DNA of 64,000 bases from Labedella endophytica (GTDB lineage: Bacteria; Actinomycetota; Actinomycetes; Actinomycetales; Microbacteriaceae). Shown here in pieces: positions 46,462-54,203 of the stretch. Positions within the stretch are counted from its first letter, which is position 1, and every line of letters starts with the position of its first letter. Under the pieces are notes generated by a model, which worked only from the letters and a program-made list of their open reading frames with translations, did not search any database and was not told where the DNA came from. A program made the translations under genes and the position numbers. Where the stretch lies: contig NZ_RZGZ01000001.1 in the NCBI RefSeq assembly GCF_003990045.1, positions 682,001 through 746,000 of the forward strand, given 5' to 3'.

Positions 46462-47096
46462 GAACGCGTGATGAACGCGGACACGTCGGCGAGCGCCTGC
46501 GCAGACACCGCGTGCCCGAGTCCCTCGTAGATGCGACCCGTGAGCGTCGAGTGGGCGGGCAGCCACTCGCCCGTGAGCTGCACGGCCGCCGCCGGGATCA
46601 CGGTGTCGTGGGTGCCGCGGCCCCAGAACACGGGAGGGGCCGCCTCGGCGAGGGCCGCGTCGCCCGCGTGCTCGCGCGTCGCGACGAAACCCGCGAGGGT
46701 CACCCCGTAGGCGAATCGATCGGGTGCCGCGCGCAGGAGCTGGAGCACGACCGAGCCGCCTTGCGAGAAGCCGAGCAGACCGATCGATGTCGGGGGGACC
46801 TCGAGGCGGTCGATCCAGTCGAGGACCGCGTGGGCCGCGGCGTCGACCTCGGAGGCCACGGGGAGGAAGTCCCCCTGAAGCGGGTACCACGCCCACCCGA
46901 CGAGGGGCCATCCGGCCGACAGGGGCGCGCGCAGCGAGGCGATGACCGGCTCGAGGGGGAGGGAGGTGCCCACCTGGAAGAGATCGCTCTCGGTGGAGCC
47001 GTACCCGTGCAGGAGGACGAGGAGGGGACGACCCACTCGGTCCGCGGGACCGGCCGACCAGAGGATCGCGTCGTCGTCGATGGCGATGTCGCTCAT
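46455..47096 (-). CDS. Phospholipase/carboxylesterase family hydrolase
   Basis: 213 residues, alpha/beta hydrolase of the carboxylesterase/acyl-thioesterase type. LLVLLHGYGSTESDL carries the oxyanion region, LLGFSQGGSVVLQLL the Ser nucleophile, GTHDTVIPAAAV the Asp, and GLGHAVSAQAL the His. It acts on small esters in the cytoplasm. GGAGG precedes the ATG. Its stop codon reaches into the last unit of the minisatellite, so an expansion there would sit at its 3' end. Confidence 0.87.
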   Translation of the reverse strand: MSDIAIDDDAILWSAGPADRVGRPLLVLLHGYGSTESDLFQVGTSLPLEPVIASLRAPLSAGWPLVGWAWYPLQGDFLPVASEVDAAAHAVLDWIDRLEVPPTSIGLLGFSQGGSVVLQLLRAAPDRFAYGVTLAGFVATREHAGDAALAEAAPPVFWGRGTHDTVIPAAAVQLTGEWLPAHSTLTGRIYEGLGHAVSAQALADVSAFITRSA

Positions 47097-47246
47097 GTGC
47101 AGGGCCTCCAGACGTTCCGCACGCCGAGGGGCGCACCTCTCCAGAGTAGGCGCGGCCACCGACGGTCCGGCCGCTCGGGGCGCACGGCGTCCACGACTCT
47201 CGACGTCGGTGCACCCACTCGTGCCGGCGCACGGCAGAATGGCGGC

Positions 47247-47834
47247 ATGGCCGTGAGAACCCCCGATCCCGATCCCGACGTCCCCGAGGAGCCGAACGCG
47301 TCGTCCCGACCGTCGGTGAATCCGGGTTGGTTGAGCGATGTGGAGCTCGCCGAGATCCGCCAACGACTCCCGCTGCTCTACGTCGAGGCGGTGCCCGTGA
47401 GGGTAGACGGGCTCGGCGTCGTCACCGAGGTGGGTGTCCTGCTCCGCTCGACACCCACGGGGCAGATGACCCGCTCGCTCGTGTCCGGCCGCGTGATGTA
47501 CGGCGAGACCATCCGGGAGGCGCTCTTCCGCCACCTGGAGAAGGACCTCGGGCCGATGGCGTTCCCGCAGCTGCCCACGTCCGCCGTTCCGTTCCAGGTC
47601 GCCGAGTACTTCCCGATGCCGGGTGTCTCGCTCTTCTCGGACGACCGGCAGCACGCGGTCTCCCTCGCCTACGTCGTCCCGGTCACGGGTACGTGCGAAC
47701 CGCGGCAGGACGCCCTCGAGGTCACCTGGATGACCGCGGTCGAGGCGGCGTCGGACGCCGTCGCCGCCGAGATGGAGGGAGGCCGCGGCGCTCTCGTGCG
47801 CTCAGCCCTCGCCTCCGTCGGCTGCCTGCACTGA
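47247..47834 (+). CDS. DUF4916/NUDIX-like protein
   Basis: 195 residues. VNPGWLSDVELAEIRQRLPL, VVTEVGVLLRSTPTGQMTRS, REALFRHLEKDLGPMAFPQL and MPGVSLFSDDRQHAVSLAYV fit actinobacterial DUF4916 proteins with a NUDIX-like fold. The canonical NUDIX box (GX5EX7REUXEEXGU) is degenerate, reading GRVMYGETIREALFRHLEKD, so hydrolase activity is uncertain. CAGAAT, six bases, ATG suggests a leaderless start; there is no ribosome-binding site. Confidence 0.78.
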   Translation: MAVRTPDPDPDVPEEPNASSRPSVNPGWLSDVELAEIRQRLPLLYVEAVPVRVDGLGVVTEVGVLLRSTPTGQMTRSLVSGRVMYGETIREALFRHLEKDLGPMAFPQLPTSAVPFQVAEYFPMPGVSLFSDDRQHAVSLAYVVPVTGTCEPRQDALEVTWMTAVEAASDAVAAEMEGGRGALVRSALASVGCLH

Positions 47835-47851
47835 CGACCTCGATCCGCGGA

Positions 47852-47887
47852 TGACGGGGTCCGTCGCCCCGGTCGCGGACCCTGTCA
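47852..47887 (+). terminator. Hairpin after the DUF4916 gene
   Basis: TGACGGGGTCCG (47852-47863) pairs with CGGACCCTGTCA (47876-47887) with one wobble and a 12-base loop, 18 bases behind the stop. Confidence 0.5.
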
Positions 47888-47948
47888 TGTCCCGTCGTCG
47901 AAAGCGACCCCTCACGGGGAGGGCCCGAGTCGGGATACAGTCGCGCAT

Positions 47949-49301
47949 ATGAGCGCCGTACCCCCCGTCCTCGCCCGCTGGATGGCGCGTCAGCGCTGGT
48001 ATCAGGCGAAGGGCGCCGAACCGGCGGTCCGGATCGTCGGCACCCTCGAGGGTGAGACGACCGGTGTCCGCGTCACGACCTTCCTGCTGATCGACGAGGC
48101 GGGAACCGAGCCGCTCCTGTACCAGGTACCCGTCTCCTTCCGCTCGGAGGCGCTCCCCGGAGCCGACGGCGCGCTCATCGGCGAGGCCGACGGGCTCTTC
48201 CTCTACGACGCGCCGCACGACCCGGCCTATGTCGACCTGCTGCTGAGTGCGATCTCCTCGGCCGGCCGCCTCGACGGTGCCGACGCCCACGCGACCGGCC
48301 ACCCCTCGGCCGATCCGGGAACGCGCGTCTCCTCCCACGTCTTCGCGGGGGAGCAGTCCAACACGTCGATCGTCGTCGAGGTCGACGGGAGCGTCGTGCC
48401 CCAGACGATCGTCAAGCTCTTCCGCCTCGTGCACCACGGAGAGAACCCCGACGTGACCCTGCAGACGGGTATCAGCGCGGCCGGTTCCGATCGGGTGCCC
48501 CGCTCGTTCGGCGTTCTCACCGGATCGTGGCCCGACACGGGTCGCGCCGACGGCGTCGCCGTGGGCCACCTGGCGGCCGTGCAGGAGTTCCTCCCGGGCA
48601 GCGAGGACGCCTGGCGGGTGGCGCTGCGCGCCGCCGCCGCCGGGGAGGACTTCACAGCGAAGGCCGCCGACCTGGGTGAGGCGGTCGCGGAGGTCCACGA
48701 GACGTTGGCCGCCGTGTTCCCCACGGTGCCGACGGCTCCCGCCGACATCGCCGATGCGGTCGCCCTCATGCGTTCGCGACTCGCGATGGCCGTGGCCGAG
48801 GTGCCCGGTCTCGCCGACCACCTCGAGGCGATCGACGCGGTCTACGAGCGCGCGGCCCACGCCGAGTGGCCGGCGCAGCAGCGGGTCCACGGCGACCTCC
48901 ACCTCGGACAGGTCCTGTGGACGCAGGCTCGCGGCTGGGTAGTCATCGACTTCGAGGGAGAGCCGTTGCGGCCGATGTCCGAGCGCTCGCGGCCCGACAT
49001 CGCCCTCCGGGACGTCGCCGGCATGCTGCGCTCCTTCGACTACGTCGCCGGTTCACTGGGGCAGGAGGACGGGGCGGGCGCCGCCGGAGCCTCGGCCTGG
49101 GCGGTCGAGGGCCGCGACGCCTTCATCGACGGGTACCAGCGTCGGTCCGGCGCGGACCTCGCCGCTCATCGCGACGTCCTCGACGCGTTCGAACTCGACA
49201 AGGCGGTCTACGAGACCCTCTACGAGGTGCGGAACCGCCCGACCTGGCTCGGGATCCCGCTCGCCGCCGTCGCCCGCCTCGCCGGCCCGACGAACGCGTA
49301 G
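47949..49301 (+). CDS. Maltokinase-like sugar kinase (maltokinase or glucosamine kinase)
   Basis: 450 residues. An N-terminal cystatin-like cap (LARWMARQRWYQAKGAEP) leads into an aminoglycoside-phosphotransferase-type kinase: SNTSIVVEV, VHGDLHLGQVLW (catalytic Asp), VIDFEGEPLRPMSERSRPD and LRDVAGMLRSFDY. This is the maltokinase (Mak/Pep2) plan, ATP plus maltose giving maltose 1-phosphate for glycogen synthesis. A related actinobacterial group phosphorylates glucosamine instead. No treS or glgE is adjacent, so which sugar is used cannot be settled here. TACAGT, seven bases, ATG gives a leaderless start. Confidence 0.8.
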   Translation: MSAVPPVLARWMARQRWYQAKGAEPAVRIVGTLEGETTGVRVTTFLLIDEAGTEPLLYQVPVSFRSEALPGADGALIGEADGLFLYDAPHDPAYVDLLLSAISSAGRLDGADAHATGHPSADPGTRVSSHVFAGEQSNTSIVVEVDGSVVPQTIVKLFRLVHHGENPDVTLQTGISAAGSDRVPRSFGVLTGSWPDTGRADGVAVGHLAAVQEFLPGSEDAWRVALRAAAAGEDFTAKAADLGEAVAEVHETLAAVFPTVPTAPADIADAVALMRSRLAMAVAEVPGLADHLEAIDAVYERAAHAEWPAQQRVHGDLHLGQVLWTQARGWVVIDFEGEPLRPMSERSRPDIALRDVAGMLRSFDYVAGSLGQEDGAGAAGASAWAVEGRDAFIDGYQRRSGADLAAHRDVLDAFELDKAVYETLYEVRNRPTWLGIPLAAVARLAGPTNA

Positions 49302-49434
49302 CGACCGCTCGACCGGCGGCGGACGGGTCGTCCCCGACATCAGCCGCGGTAGACGGGCCGCGCGGCCCGTCCCGCGTCCGCCGGATACCCGGCGCGTGGA
49401 GCGTCCTCCCGTCCGACGTCCGTAGAATCAGCCC

Positions 49435-50874
49435 ATGGGTCTCCTGGAAATCCTCATCCCCCTCGTTGTTGTCGTCGTCGGTGTCGGGGCGGCGATCGGC
49501 GTCACCGTCGCCCTCGTCCGGCGTGCCGGTCGGAAGCGGATCGAGGCGACGGAGAACGAGCTGCGCGAACTCGAGACGCGCGCCGGTTCCGCCCTGGTCC
49601 ACGCAGACGACCGCGTGCAGTCGAGCGAGGACGAGGTGGGCTTCGCCGTCGCCGAGTTCGGCGAGACCGCGACGCGGGACTTCACCAGGGCCCTCGCGAA
49701 CTCGCGCGCTCGTCTCCGTGAGGCGTTCGAGCTGAAGCAGCGCCTCGAAGACGCGTTCCCGGACACCGTCGAGGAGCGGCGGGAGTGGAACCGGCGCATC
49801 ATCGAGCTCGCCGCGGCGGCCGAGCAGGCGCTCGCCGAGCAGGCGGCCGCCTTCACCTCGCTCCGGTCGCTCGAGAAGCAGGGCCCGTCAGCGGTGCGAT
49901 CGATCCGATCGCGCATGGCCGAGGTCGAGCCGGGCATCGAATCCTCCGAGCGGCTCCTCGAACGGCTGAGGGAGCGGTACTCGGACGAGGCGCTGCGCGC
50001 CATCGGCCGCAATCCGTCGCAAGCGCGAGAGCTCCTCGTCTACGCGGACCGCAGCCTCGGCGTCGCGGAGGACCGGCTCGGCTCGCGGCGCGCGGCCGAT
50101 GCGACCGTACCCCTCCAGACCGCCGAGGAGGCCGTGCATCGTGCGGGTCAGCTCGTCGGGTCCGTCGAGCACTTCGAAGTGGAGGCGTTGCGGGCCGAGT
50201 CCACCCTCGCCGCCGTCATCGCCGACACGGAGTCGGACATCGTCGAGGCCCGTCGCCTCATTCCGACGCTGCGGGACGTGTCGGCTCGTCCGGCCATCGA
50301 GTCGGCGATCAGGCGCGCGCAGGACGCCCTCACGGTCGTCACCGCTCCGTCCGACCGGCGGGATCCGCTCGGCGAGCTCGAGCTGCTGCGCGACGCGAAC
50401 ACGGCCCTCGACGACGTCACGGCGGATGCCCGCGGGCGCCAGGAGCAGCTCGATCATGCGCGCGCCGCCCTGCCCTCCGCGATCGACGACGCCGACCGTC
50501 AGATCGGTGTCGCCCGCGATTTCCTGTCCGGGTACCGGGGTCCGATCGGCCCGGACGCGCGCACACGCCTGGCCGAGGCCGAGCGACTGCTCGACACCCT
50601 CGACAGCGCAGCGGATCCGGTCGCGGCCCTCGCGCAGGTGCGACGCGCGGCGAGTCTCGCGGCGCTCGCGGTCACCCTCGGTCAGCGCGACATCGAGGCG
50701 CACCAGAAGCAGCAGTACGAGCAGATGCAGCAGCAGCAGTACCGCCAGGGTTACGGCGGCGGCTACGGCGGCGGTTTCGGCGGAGGCCGCGGGGGAGGCG
50801 GCGGCGACATCATGGGCGGCGTCCTCGGCGGTCTCATCATCGGCGGCCTCATGGGTGGCTTCGACGGCGACTGA
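49435..50874 (+). CDS. Coiled-coil membrane protein like the C-terminal part of TPM-domain proteins
   Basis: 479 residues. One N-terminal membrane helix (LEILIPLVVVVVGVGAAIGV) precedes a long Ala/Glu/Arg-rich coiled coil. The Gly-rich end has QQQYRQGYGGGYGG then GGGRGGGGGDIMGG, closing with LGGLIIGGLMGGF. This matches the part of actinobacterial TPM-domain proteins that follows the TPM domain, but no TPM domain is present. A membrane-stress or envelope role is a guess. TAGAAT, six bases, ATG gives a leaderless start. It ends at a remarkable 58-base palindrome. Confidence 0.72.
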   Translation: MGLLEILIPLVVVVVGVGAAIGVTVALVRRAGRKRIEATENELRELETRAGSALVHADDRVQSSEDEVGFAVAEFGETATRDFTRALANSRARLREAFELKQRLEDAFPDTVEERREWNRRIIELAAAAEQALAEQAAAFTSLRSLEKQGPSAVRSIRSRMAEVEPGIESSERLLERLRERYSDEALRAIGRNPSQARELLVYADRSLGVAEDRLGSRRAADATVPLQTAEEAVHRAGQLVGSVEHFEVEALRAESTLAAVIADTESDIVEARRLIPTLRDVSARPAIESAIRRAQDALTVVTAPSDRRDPLGELELLRDANTALDDVTADARGRQEQLDHARAALPSAIDDADRQIGVARDFLSGYRGPIGPDARTRLAEAERLLDTLDSAADPVAALAQVRRAASLAALAVTLGQRDIEAHQKQQYEQMQQQQYRQGYGGGYGGGFGGGRGGGGGDIMGGVLGGLIIGGLMGGFDGD

Positions 50875-50882
50875 CCCCGCAG

Positions 50883-50940
50883 GTACCAAAAAACCTCGTA
50901 TGTGCTCGAATTTTCGAGCACATACGAGGTTTTTTGGTAC
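50883..50940. terminator. Perfect 58-base bidirectional terminator
   Basis: Two 28-base arms (50883-50910 and 50913-50940) are exactly complementary with a 2-base loop. Each arm ends outward in a six-base A/T run flanked by GTAC, so an RNA from either strand has a 17-bp stem followed by six U. It lies between convergent stops (50874 and 50971). Confidence 0.93.
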
Positions 50941-50970
50941 TTCCGTGGAGGAGGTGGGGGGAGGAGGGGG

Positions 50971-51465
50971 TCAGCGGACGAGGCGGACCTCATGGATCGT
51001 CTCGCCGAGGAAGGGCTCGTCCTGGGATGCCCCGTCGGGGATGAAGCCGTTGCGGCGGTAGAAGCCGTGGGCGCGGGGGTTGTCCTCCGCGACCCAGAGG
51101 GACACCGGCTCGCTACCGCACGCCGCGTCGAAGAGCTGCTGACCGATACCGGTCCCGTGGTAGGCGTGCAGCAGATAGATGAAGTAGAGCTCCCGGGGAC
51201 GGGGAGCGTCCTCGTCGCGGGACGGGCCGGCGCCGGCGAAGCCGACGATCTCCCCGTCCACGAGAGCGGCGTACTGCACGAAGTCCTCACCCTGGTTGAT
51301 CCAGTGCGTCCAGAGCTCCGCCATCCGGCGCGGTGACAGGTTGGCGAGGGTCGCCTCGCTGACGAGGTGGTCGTACGTCTCGTGCCAGCAGGTGGCGTGG
51401 ACGCGACCGAGGGCTTCGGCGTCGACGTCCCTGACGGGCCTCACGATCGCGGATTGAGTCTCCAT
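50971..51465 (-). CDS. GNAT family N-acetyltransferase
   Basis: 164 residues. Acetyl-CoA-dependent acyltransferase fold: IVRPVRDVDAEALGRVHATC, AALVDGEIVGFAGAG, the acetyl-CoA loop YLLHAYHGTGIGQQLFDAA (Q/RxxGxG/A type), and NPRAHGFYRRNGFIPDG. Substrate unknown. TAGGGT, six bases, ATG 51465 is a leaderless start. Confidence 0.87.
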   Translation of the reverse strand: METQSAIVRPVRDVDAEALGRVHATCWHETYDHLVSEATLANLSPRRMAELWTHWINQGEDFVQYAALVDGEIVGFAGAGPSRDEDAPRPRELYFIYLLHAYHGTGIGQQLFDAACGSEPVSLWVAEDNPRAHGFYRRNGFIPDGASQDEPFLGETIHEVRLVR

Positions 51466-51515
51466 GGGCCGACCCTACTCGCGCGCGACGGCCTCCCCAA
51501 ATCGCTCCCCTCCCG

Positions 51516-51569
51516 ATCAAAAGACCGCGCGGGTACTCGATAATCCGAGTACCCGCGCGGTCTTCTGAT
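51516..51569 (-). terminator. Terminator of the DEAD-box helicase transcript
   Basis: Perfect 19-bp arms (51521-51539 and 51546-51564, AAGACCGCGCGGGTACTCG type), extended by four more pairs after one mismatch, loop of 6. On the minus strand TCTTTTGAT follows the stem. Confidence 0.75.
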
Positions 51570-51585
51570 GCGTGGAGTGGGCGTT

Positions 51586-51661
51586 TCAGCCCCGGGCTGT
51601 CTCAGCCCTGGGCTGTCTCAGCCGTGGGCTGTGTCAGCCGTGGGCTGTCTCAGCCCTGGGC
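51586..51661. repeat. 16-bp tandem repeats continuing the helicase stop region
   Basis: Four full 16-base units TCAGCC(C/G)(C/T)GGGCTGT(C/G) at 51586, 51602, 51618 and 51634, plus a fifth partial unit at 51650 whose first three bases are the helicase stop codon (complement). Each unit holds the small palindrome CAGCCC/GGGCTG. The array lies between the helicase stop and its terminator. Confidence 0.9.
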
Positions 51662-53260
51662 GCGACGGGGGCCGTTGCCCCGGCTCGTGCCGCCGGAGCC
51701 GCCCGAGCGACCGCCGACGAGGCTACCGACGCGCAGGGGGGCCTTGGCGCCGGTCGAGGCGCCGCCGCGGCGACCGCCAGACGACGCTCCGCCGGACTGG
51801 CCGCCGGAGCGCCCGCCCGCGGTGCGGGGAGCGGCGTCGCGTGCCGGCCGCTGCCCGGAGGACTCGTCGCGACCGCCACGGCGTGCGCCGCCCTGGCCGC
51901 GACCACCCTCGGACGCGCCGTTCTGGCCACGCGAGCGGCCGTCCTGGTTGCGCTGGCCGTCACGGCCGCCCTGGCCGCGACCGCCGCCGTCGCCCTCGCG
52001 CGTGGCGCGCTTGCGACGGGCGTTCGCACCCTGGGAGGTCCCGCCGCCCTGAGGACGGCGCTCCTCCGGAGCGGGCTTGACGAAGGCCGCGACGTCGCCG
52101 ACGAGCGCGGTGACCTCGCGGGACTCCGCGGTGACGACGGTCGGCTTGACCGAGATCTTCGCCTTCCGCAGCAGGGACGAGAGGTCCGAGCGCTGCGCGG
52201 GGAGGGAGACCGTGACGACGTCGCCCTCGCTGCCGGCGCGAGCCGTGCGGCCCGAACGGTGCAGGTACGCCTTGTGCTCCATGGGCGGGTCGACGTGCAC
52301 GACGAGCTCGACGTCGTCGACGTGGACGCCGCGCGCGGCGACGTCGGTCGCGACGAGCACGCGCACGGTGCCTTCACCGAAGGCCTTGAGGTTGCGGTCA
52401 CGCTGCGGCTGCGACAGGTTGCCGTGCAGGTCGACCGCGGGGATGCCCGATGCGGTGAGCTGCTTCGCGAGCTTCTTCGCGTGGTGCTTCGTGCGGAGGA
52501 AGAGGATGCGACGACCGGTGCCCGACGCGAGCTTCTCGACGAGCTCCTTCTTGGCCTCGGCGGTCTCCACCTCGAACACGTGGTGGGTCATCGCGGCGAC
52601 GGGCGAGTTGGCCTCGTCGACGGAGTGCAGGACCTCGTCGTGCAGGAAGCGGCGGACGAGCTTGTCCACGCCGTTGTCGAGCGTCGCGGAGAAGAGCAGG
52701 CGCTGACCGTTCGACGGGGTCTTCTCGAGGATGCGCGTGACGACCGGGAGGAAGCCGAGGTCGGCCATGTGGTCGGCCTCGTCGATGACGGTGATCTCGA
52801 TCGCGTCGAGCGAGACGAAGCCCTGCTTCATGAGGTCCTCGAGGCGACCGGGGCACGCCACGATGATGTCGACGCCGCTCTTGAGGGCTGACACCTGGCG
52901 GGCCTGGCTGACACCGCCGAAGATCGTCGTGGTCGTGAGGTTGTAGGCGGCGGCGAGCGGCGCCACCACGGCGTCGATCTGCGTCGCGAGCTCGCGCGTG
53001 GGAGCGAGGATGAGGGCGAGCGGGCGGCCCGGACAACGCTTGCCGCCGGAGAGTGAACCGCCGAGGCGCGCGACCAGGGGGATGGCGAAGGCGATGGTCT
53101 TGCCTGAGCCCGTCTTGCCGCGGCCGAGGACGTCGCGACCCGCGAGCGTGTCGGGGAGGGTGTCGGCCTGGATGGGGAACGGCTCGGTCTTGCCATCCGC
53201 CGCGAGGACGGAGAGAAGGGGAGCCGGCACGCCGAGCGTGCTGAATGTGATGTCGGACAC
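51650..53260 (-). CDS. DEAD-box RNA helicase with RG-rich tail
   Basis: 536 residues. Q motif TFSTLGVPAPLLSVL then PFPIQADTLP, Walker A GRGKTGSGKT, APTRELATQI, the DEAD box (VIDEADHMADLG), FSATLD, DVAARGVHVDDVELVVHVD and HRSGRTARAG. From about residue 430 the tail is Gly/Arg/Gln-rich (RGG-like), typical of RNA-binding cold-shock or ribosome-assembly helicases. GTG 53260 opens VSDITFSTLGV; AAAGG is just upstream. A 330-base gene-free leader precedes it. Its 3' end has 16-bp tandem repeats. Confidence 0.93.
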   Translation of the reverse strand: MSDITFSTLGVPAPLLSVLAADGKTEPFPIQADTLPDTLAGRDVLGRGKTGSGKTIAFAIPLVARLGGSLSGGKRCPGRPLALILAPTRELATQIDAVVAPLAAAYNLTTTTIFGGVSQARQVSALKSGVDIIVACPGRLEDLMKQGFVSLDAIEITVIDEADHMADLGFLPVVTRILEKTPSNGQRLLFSATLDNGVDKLVRRFLHDEVLHSVDEANSPVAAMTHHVFEVETAEAKKELVEKLASGTGRRILFLRTKHHAKKLAKQLTASGIPAVDLHGNLSQPQRDRNLKAFGEGTVRVLVATDVAARGVHVDDVELVVHVDPPMEHKAYLHRSGRTARAGSEGDVVTVSLPAQRSDLSSLLRKAKISVKPTVVTAESREVTALVGDVAAFVKPAPEERRPQGGGTSQGANARRKRATREGDGGGRGQGGRDGQRNQDGRSRGQNGASEGGRGQGGARRGGRDESSGQRPARDAAPRTAGGRSGGQSGGASSGGRRGGASTGAKAPLRVGSLVGGRSGGSGGTSRGNGPRRAQG

Positions 53261-53590
53261 AAGTGCCTTTCGGGGCAGTTGCCCGCACGGCGCGGCTCCG
53301 CCCATGAAGGAGGGAGCTGGTGCGGGAGGTGGCGAAGGTGCCTCGTGGCACGATCGTTCGCCGTTTGGAACGGTGCGGTGTGGTGGTTTGTCACCACGGC
53401 GCACGGTTCAACAGAGATCCCGCGCGATCCCGGGGGATCGCTCCCCGCGTCTATCCCCTGAATGAGAGGAAAGGACGTGCGGGTGAGAGATGTGAAGAGC
53501 GTTCAGACGACGCAGGGAACCCGTCGATGGGTTCGCCGTTGGGGTAAGTCTAGCGGACGAACCCTCGGAACGCGGAGAACGATCGGCGGA
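53261..53590 (-). promoter_or_regulatory. Long 5' leader region of the DEAD-box helicase
   Basis: 330 bases with no convincing gene. On the minus strand a -10-like TAGACT lies at 53552-53547, which would give an untranslated leader of about 280 bases. Possible hairpins include GTGGT/ACCAC near 53380-53397 and GCGATCCC/GGGATCGC at 53424-53441. Long structured leaders are known on other cold-shock helicase messages. Promoter placement is tentative: no good -35 was seen. Confidence 0.4.
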
Positions 53591-54109
53591 TCAGGCCGCA
53601 GGATCGTCGTCGACCGCCTGGATCTCGGGGTCGTACGCCCAGGTCGGAGCGAGGTCGGCGAGCCGCGACGCGCGCCACTGCCACACGGTCCAGAGCGGGA
53701 GCCAGAACGCGGGAGCTGCCGCCCCCCCGATGTCGAGACGGTCGCGGTAAAGGGTCTTCCCGGCGCCGTGCGGCGCGGGTGCGACGGCCATCCGATGCCG
53801 CCAGCTCCCGAGGAGCGCGAGAGGTCCCGTGAGCGGCTTCCCGTCGTCCACGAGGATGCGGACGCCGTCGGCGCGTCGGTCGTCGAAGGAGATGTCGATG
53901 CGCTGGCGACCGGTCGGGACGAGGCCGGCGAGCGACAGCCCGACCGTCGCCGTGGTGGCGTTCCACATCGTCGGGAGCTCGGTCTCCGGCTCCATCACCA
54001 TGAGCGGCGCGTAGATCTCGCGCAGAGCGGCGGGGGAGCGGAGCGCACGCCACGCGACATCGGGTTCGCAGTCGAGCACGGTCTTGAGCTGAATCCTCAT
54101 GTCTTCCAT
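53591..54109 (-). CDS. SRPBCC-like (START/polyketide cyclase fold) protein
   Basis: 172 residues: MRIQLKTVLDCEPDVAWRAL then PAALREIYAPLMVMEPE, a middle TGRQRIDISFDD and a C-terminal helix with FWLPLWTVWQWRASRLADLA. The helix-grip layout fits SRPBCC ligand-binding proteins; ligand unknown. Two in-frame ATGs (54109, 54100) are possible: the second has GGAAG but too close. Downstream is the long leader of the helicase on the same strand. Confidence 0.65.
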   Translation of the reverse strand: MEDMRIQLKTVLDCEPDVAWRALRSPAALREIYAPLMVMEPETELPTMWNATTATVGLSLAGLVPTGRQRIDISFDDRRADGVRILVDDGKPLTGPLALLGSWRHRMAVAPAPHGAGKTLYRDRLDIGGAAAPAFWLPLWTVWQWRASRLADLAPTWAYDPEIQAVDDDPAA

Positions 54110-54203
54110 GATGTCGAAGACGGAGCGCGCCGTGTCTGCCCTTGACAGCGCGCCGCACCGCGCACGGGGCGACGCGTGCGCTCGGGGTTCTTAGACTTGG
54201 GTG

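Noticed and set aside
46285-47232. Minus-strand open frame with a Gly-Leu-Ile repeat
   Set aside because: The hydrophobic repeat is only the translation of the 9-bp minisatellite, and the rest is out of frame with the esterase.
51586-51661. 16-bp repeats as a CRISPR remnant or attachment site
   Set aside because: There are no spacers, and the units derive from the helicase 3' end; no integrase is nearby.
53320-53547. Plus-strand 75-residue open frame in the helicase leader
   Set aside because: No ribosome-binding site or recognisable protein features, and it lies opposite a probable untranslated leader.
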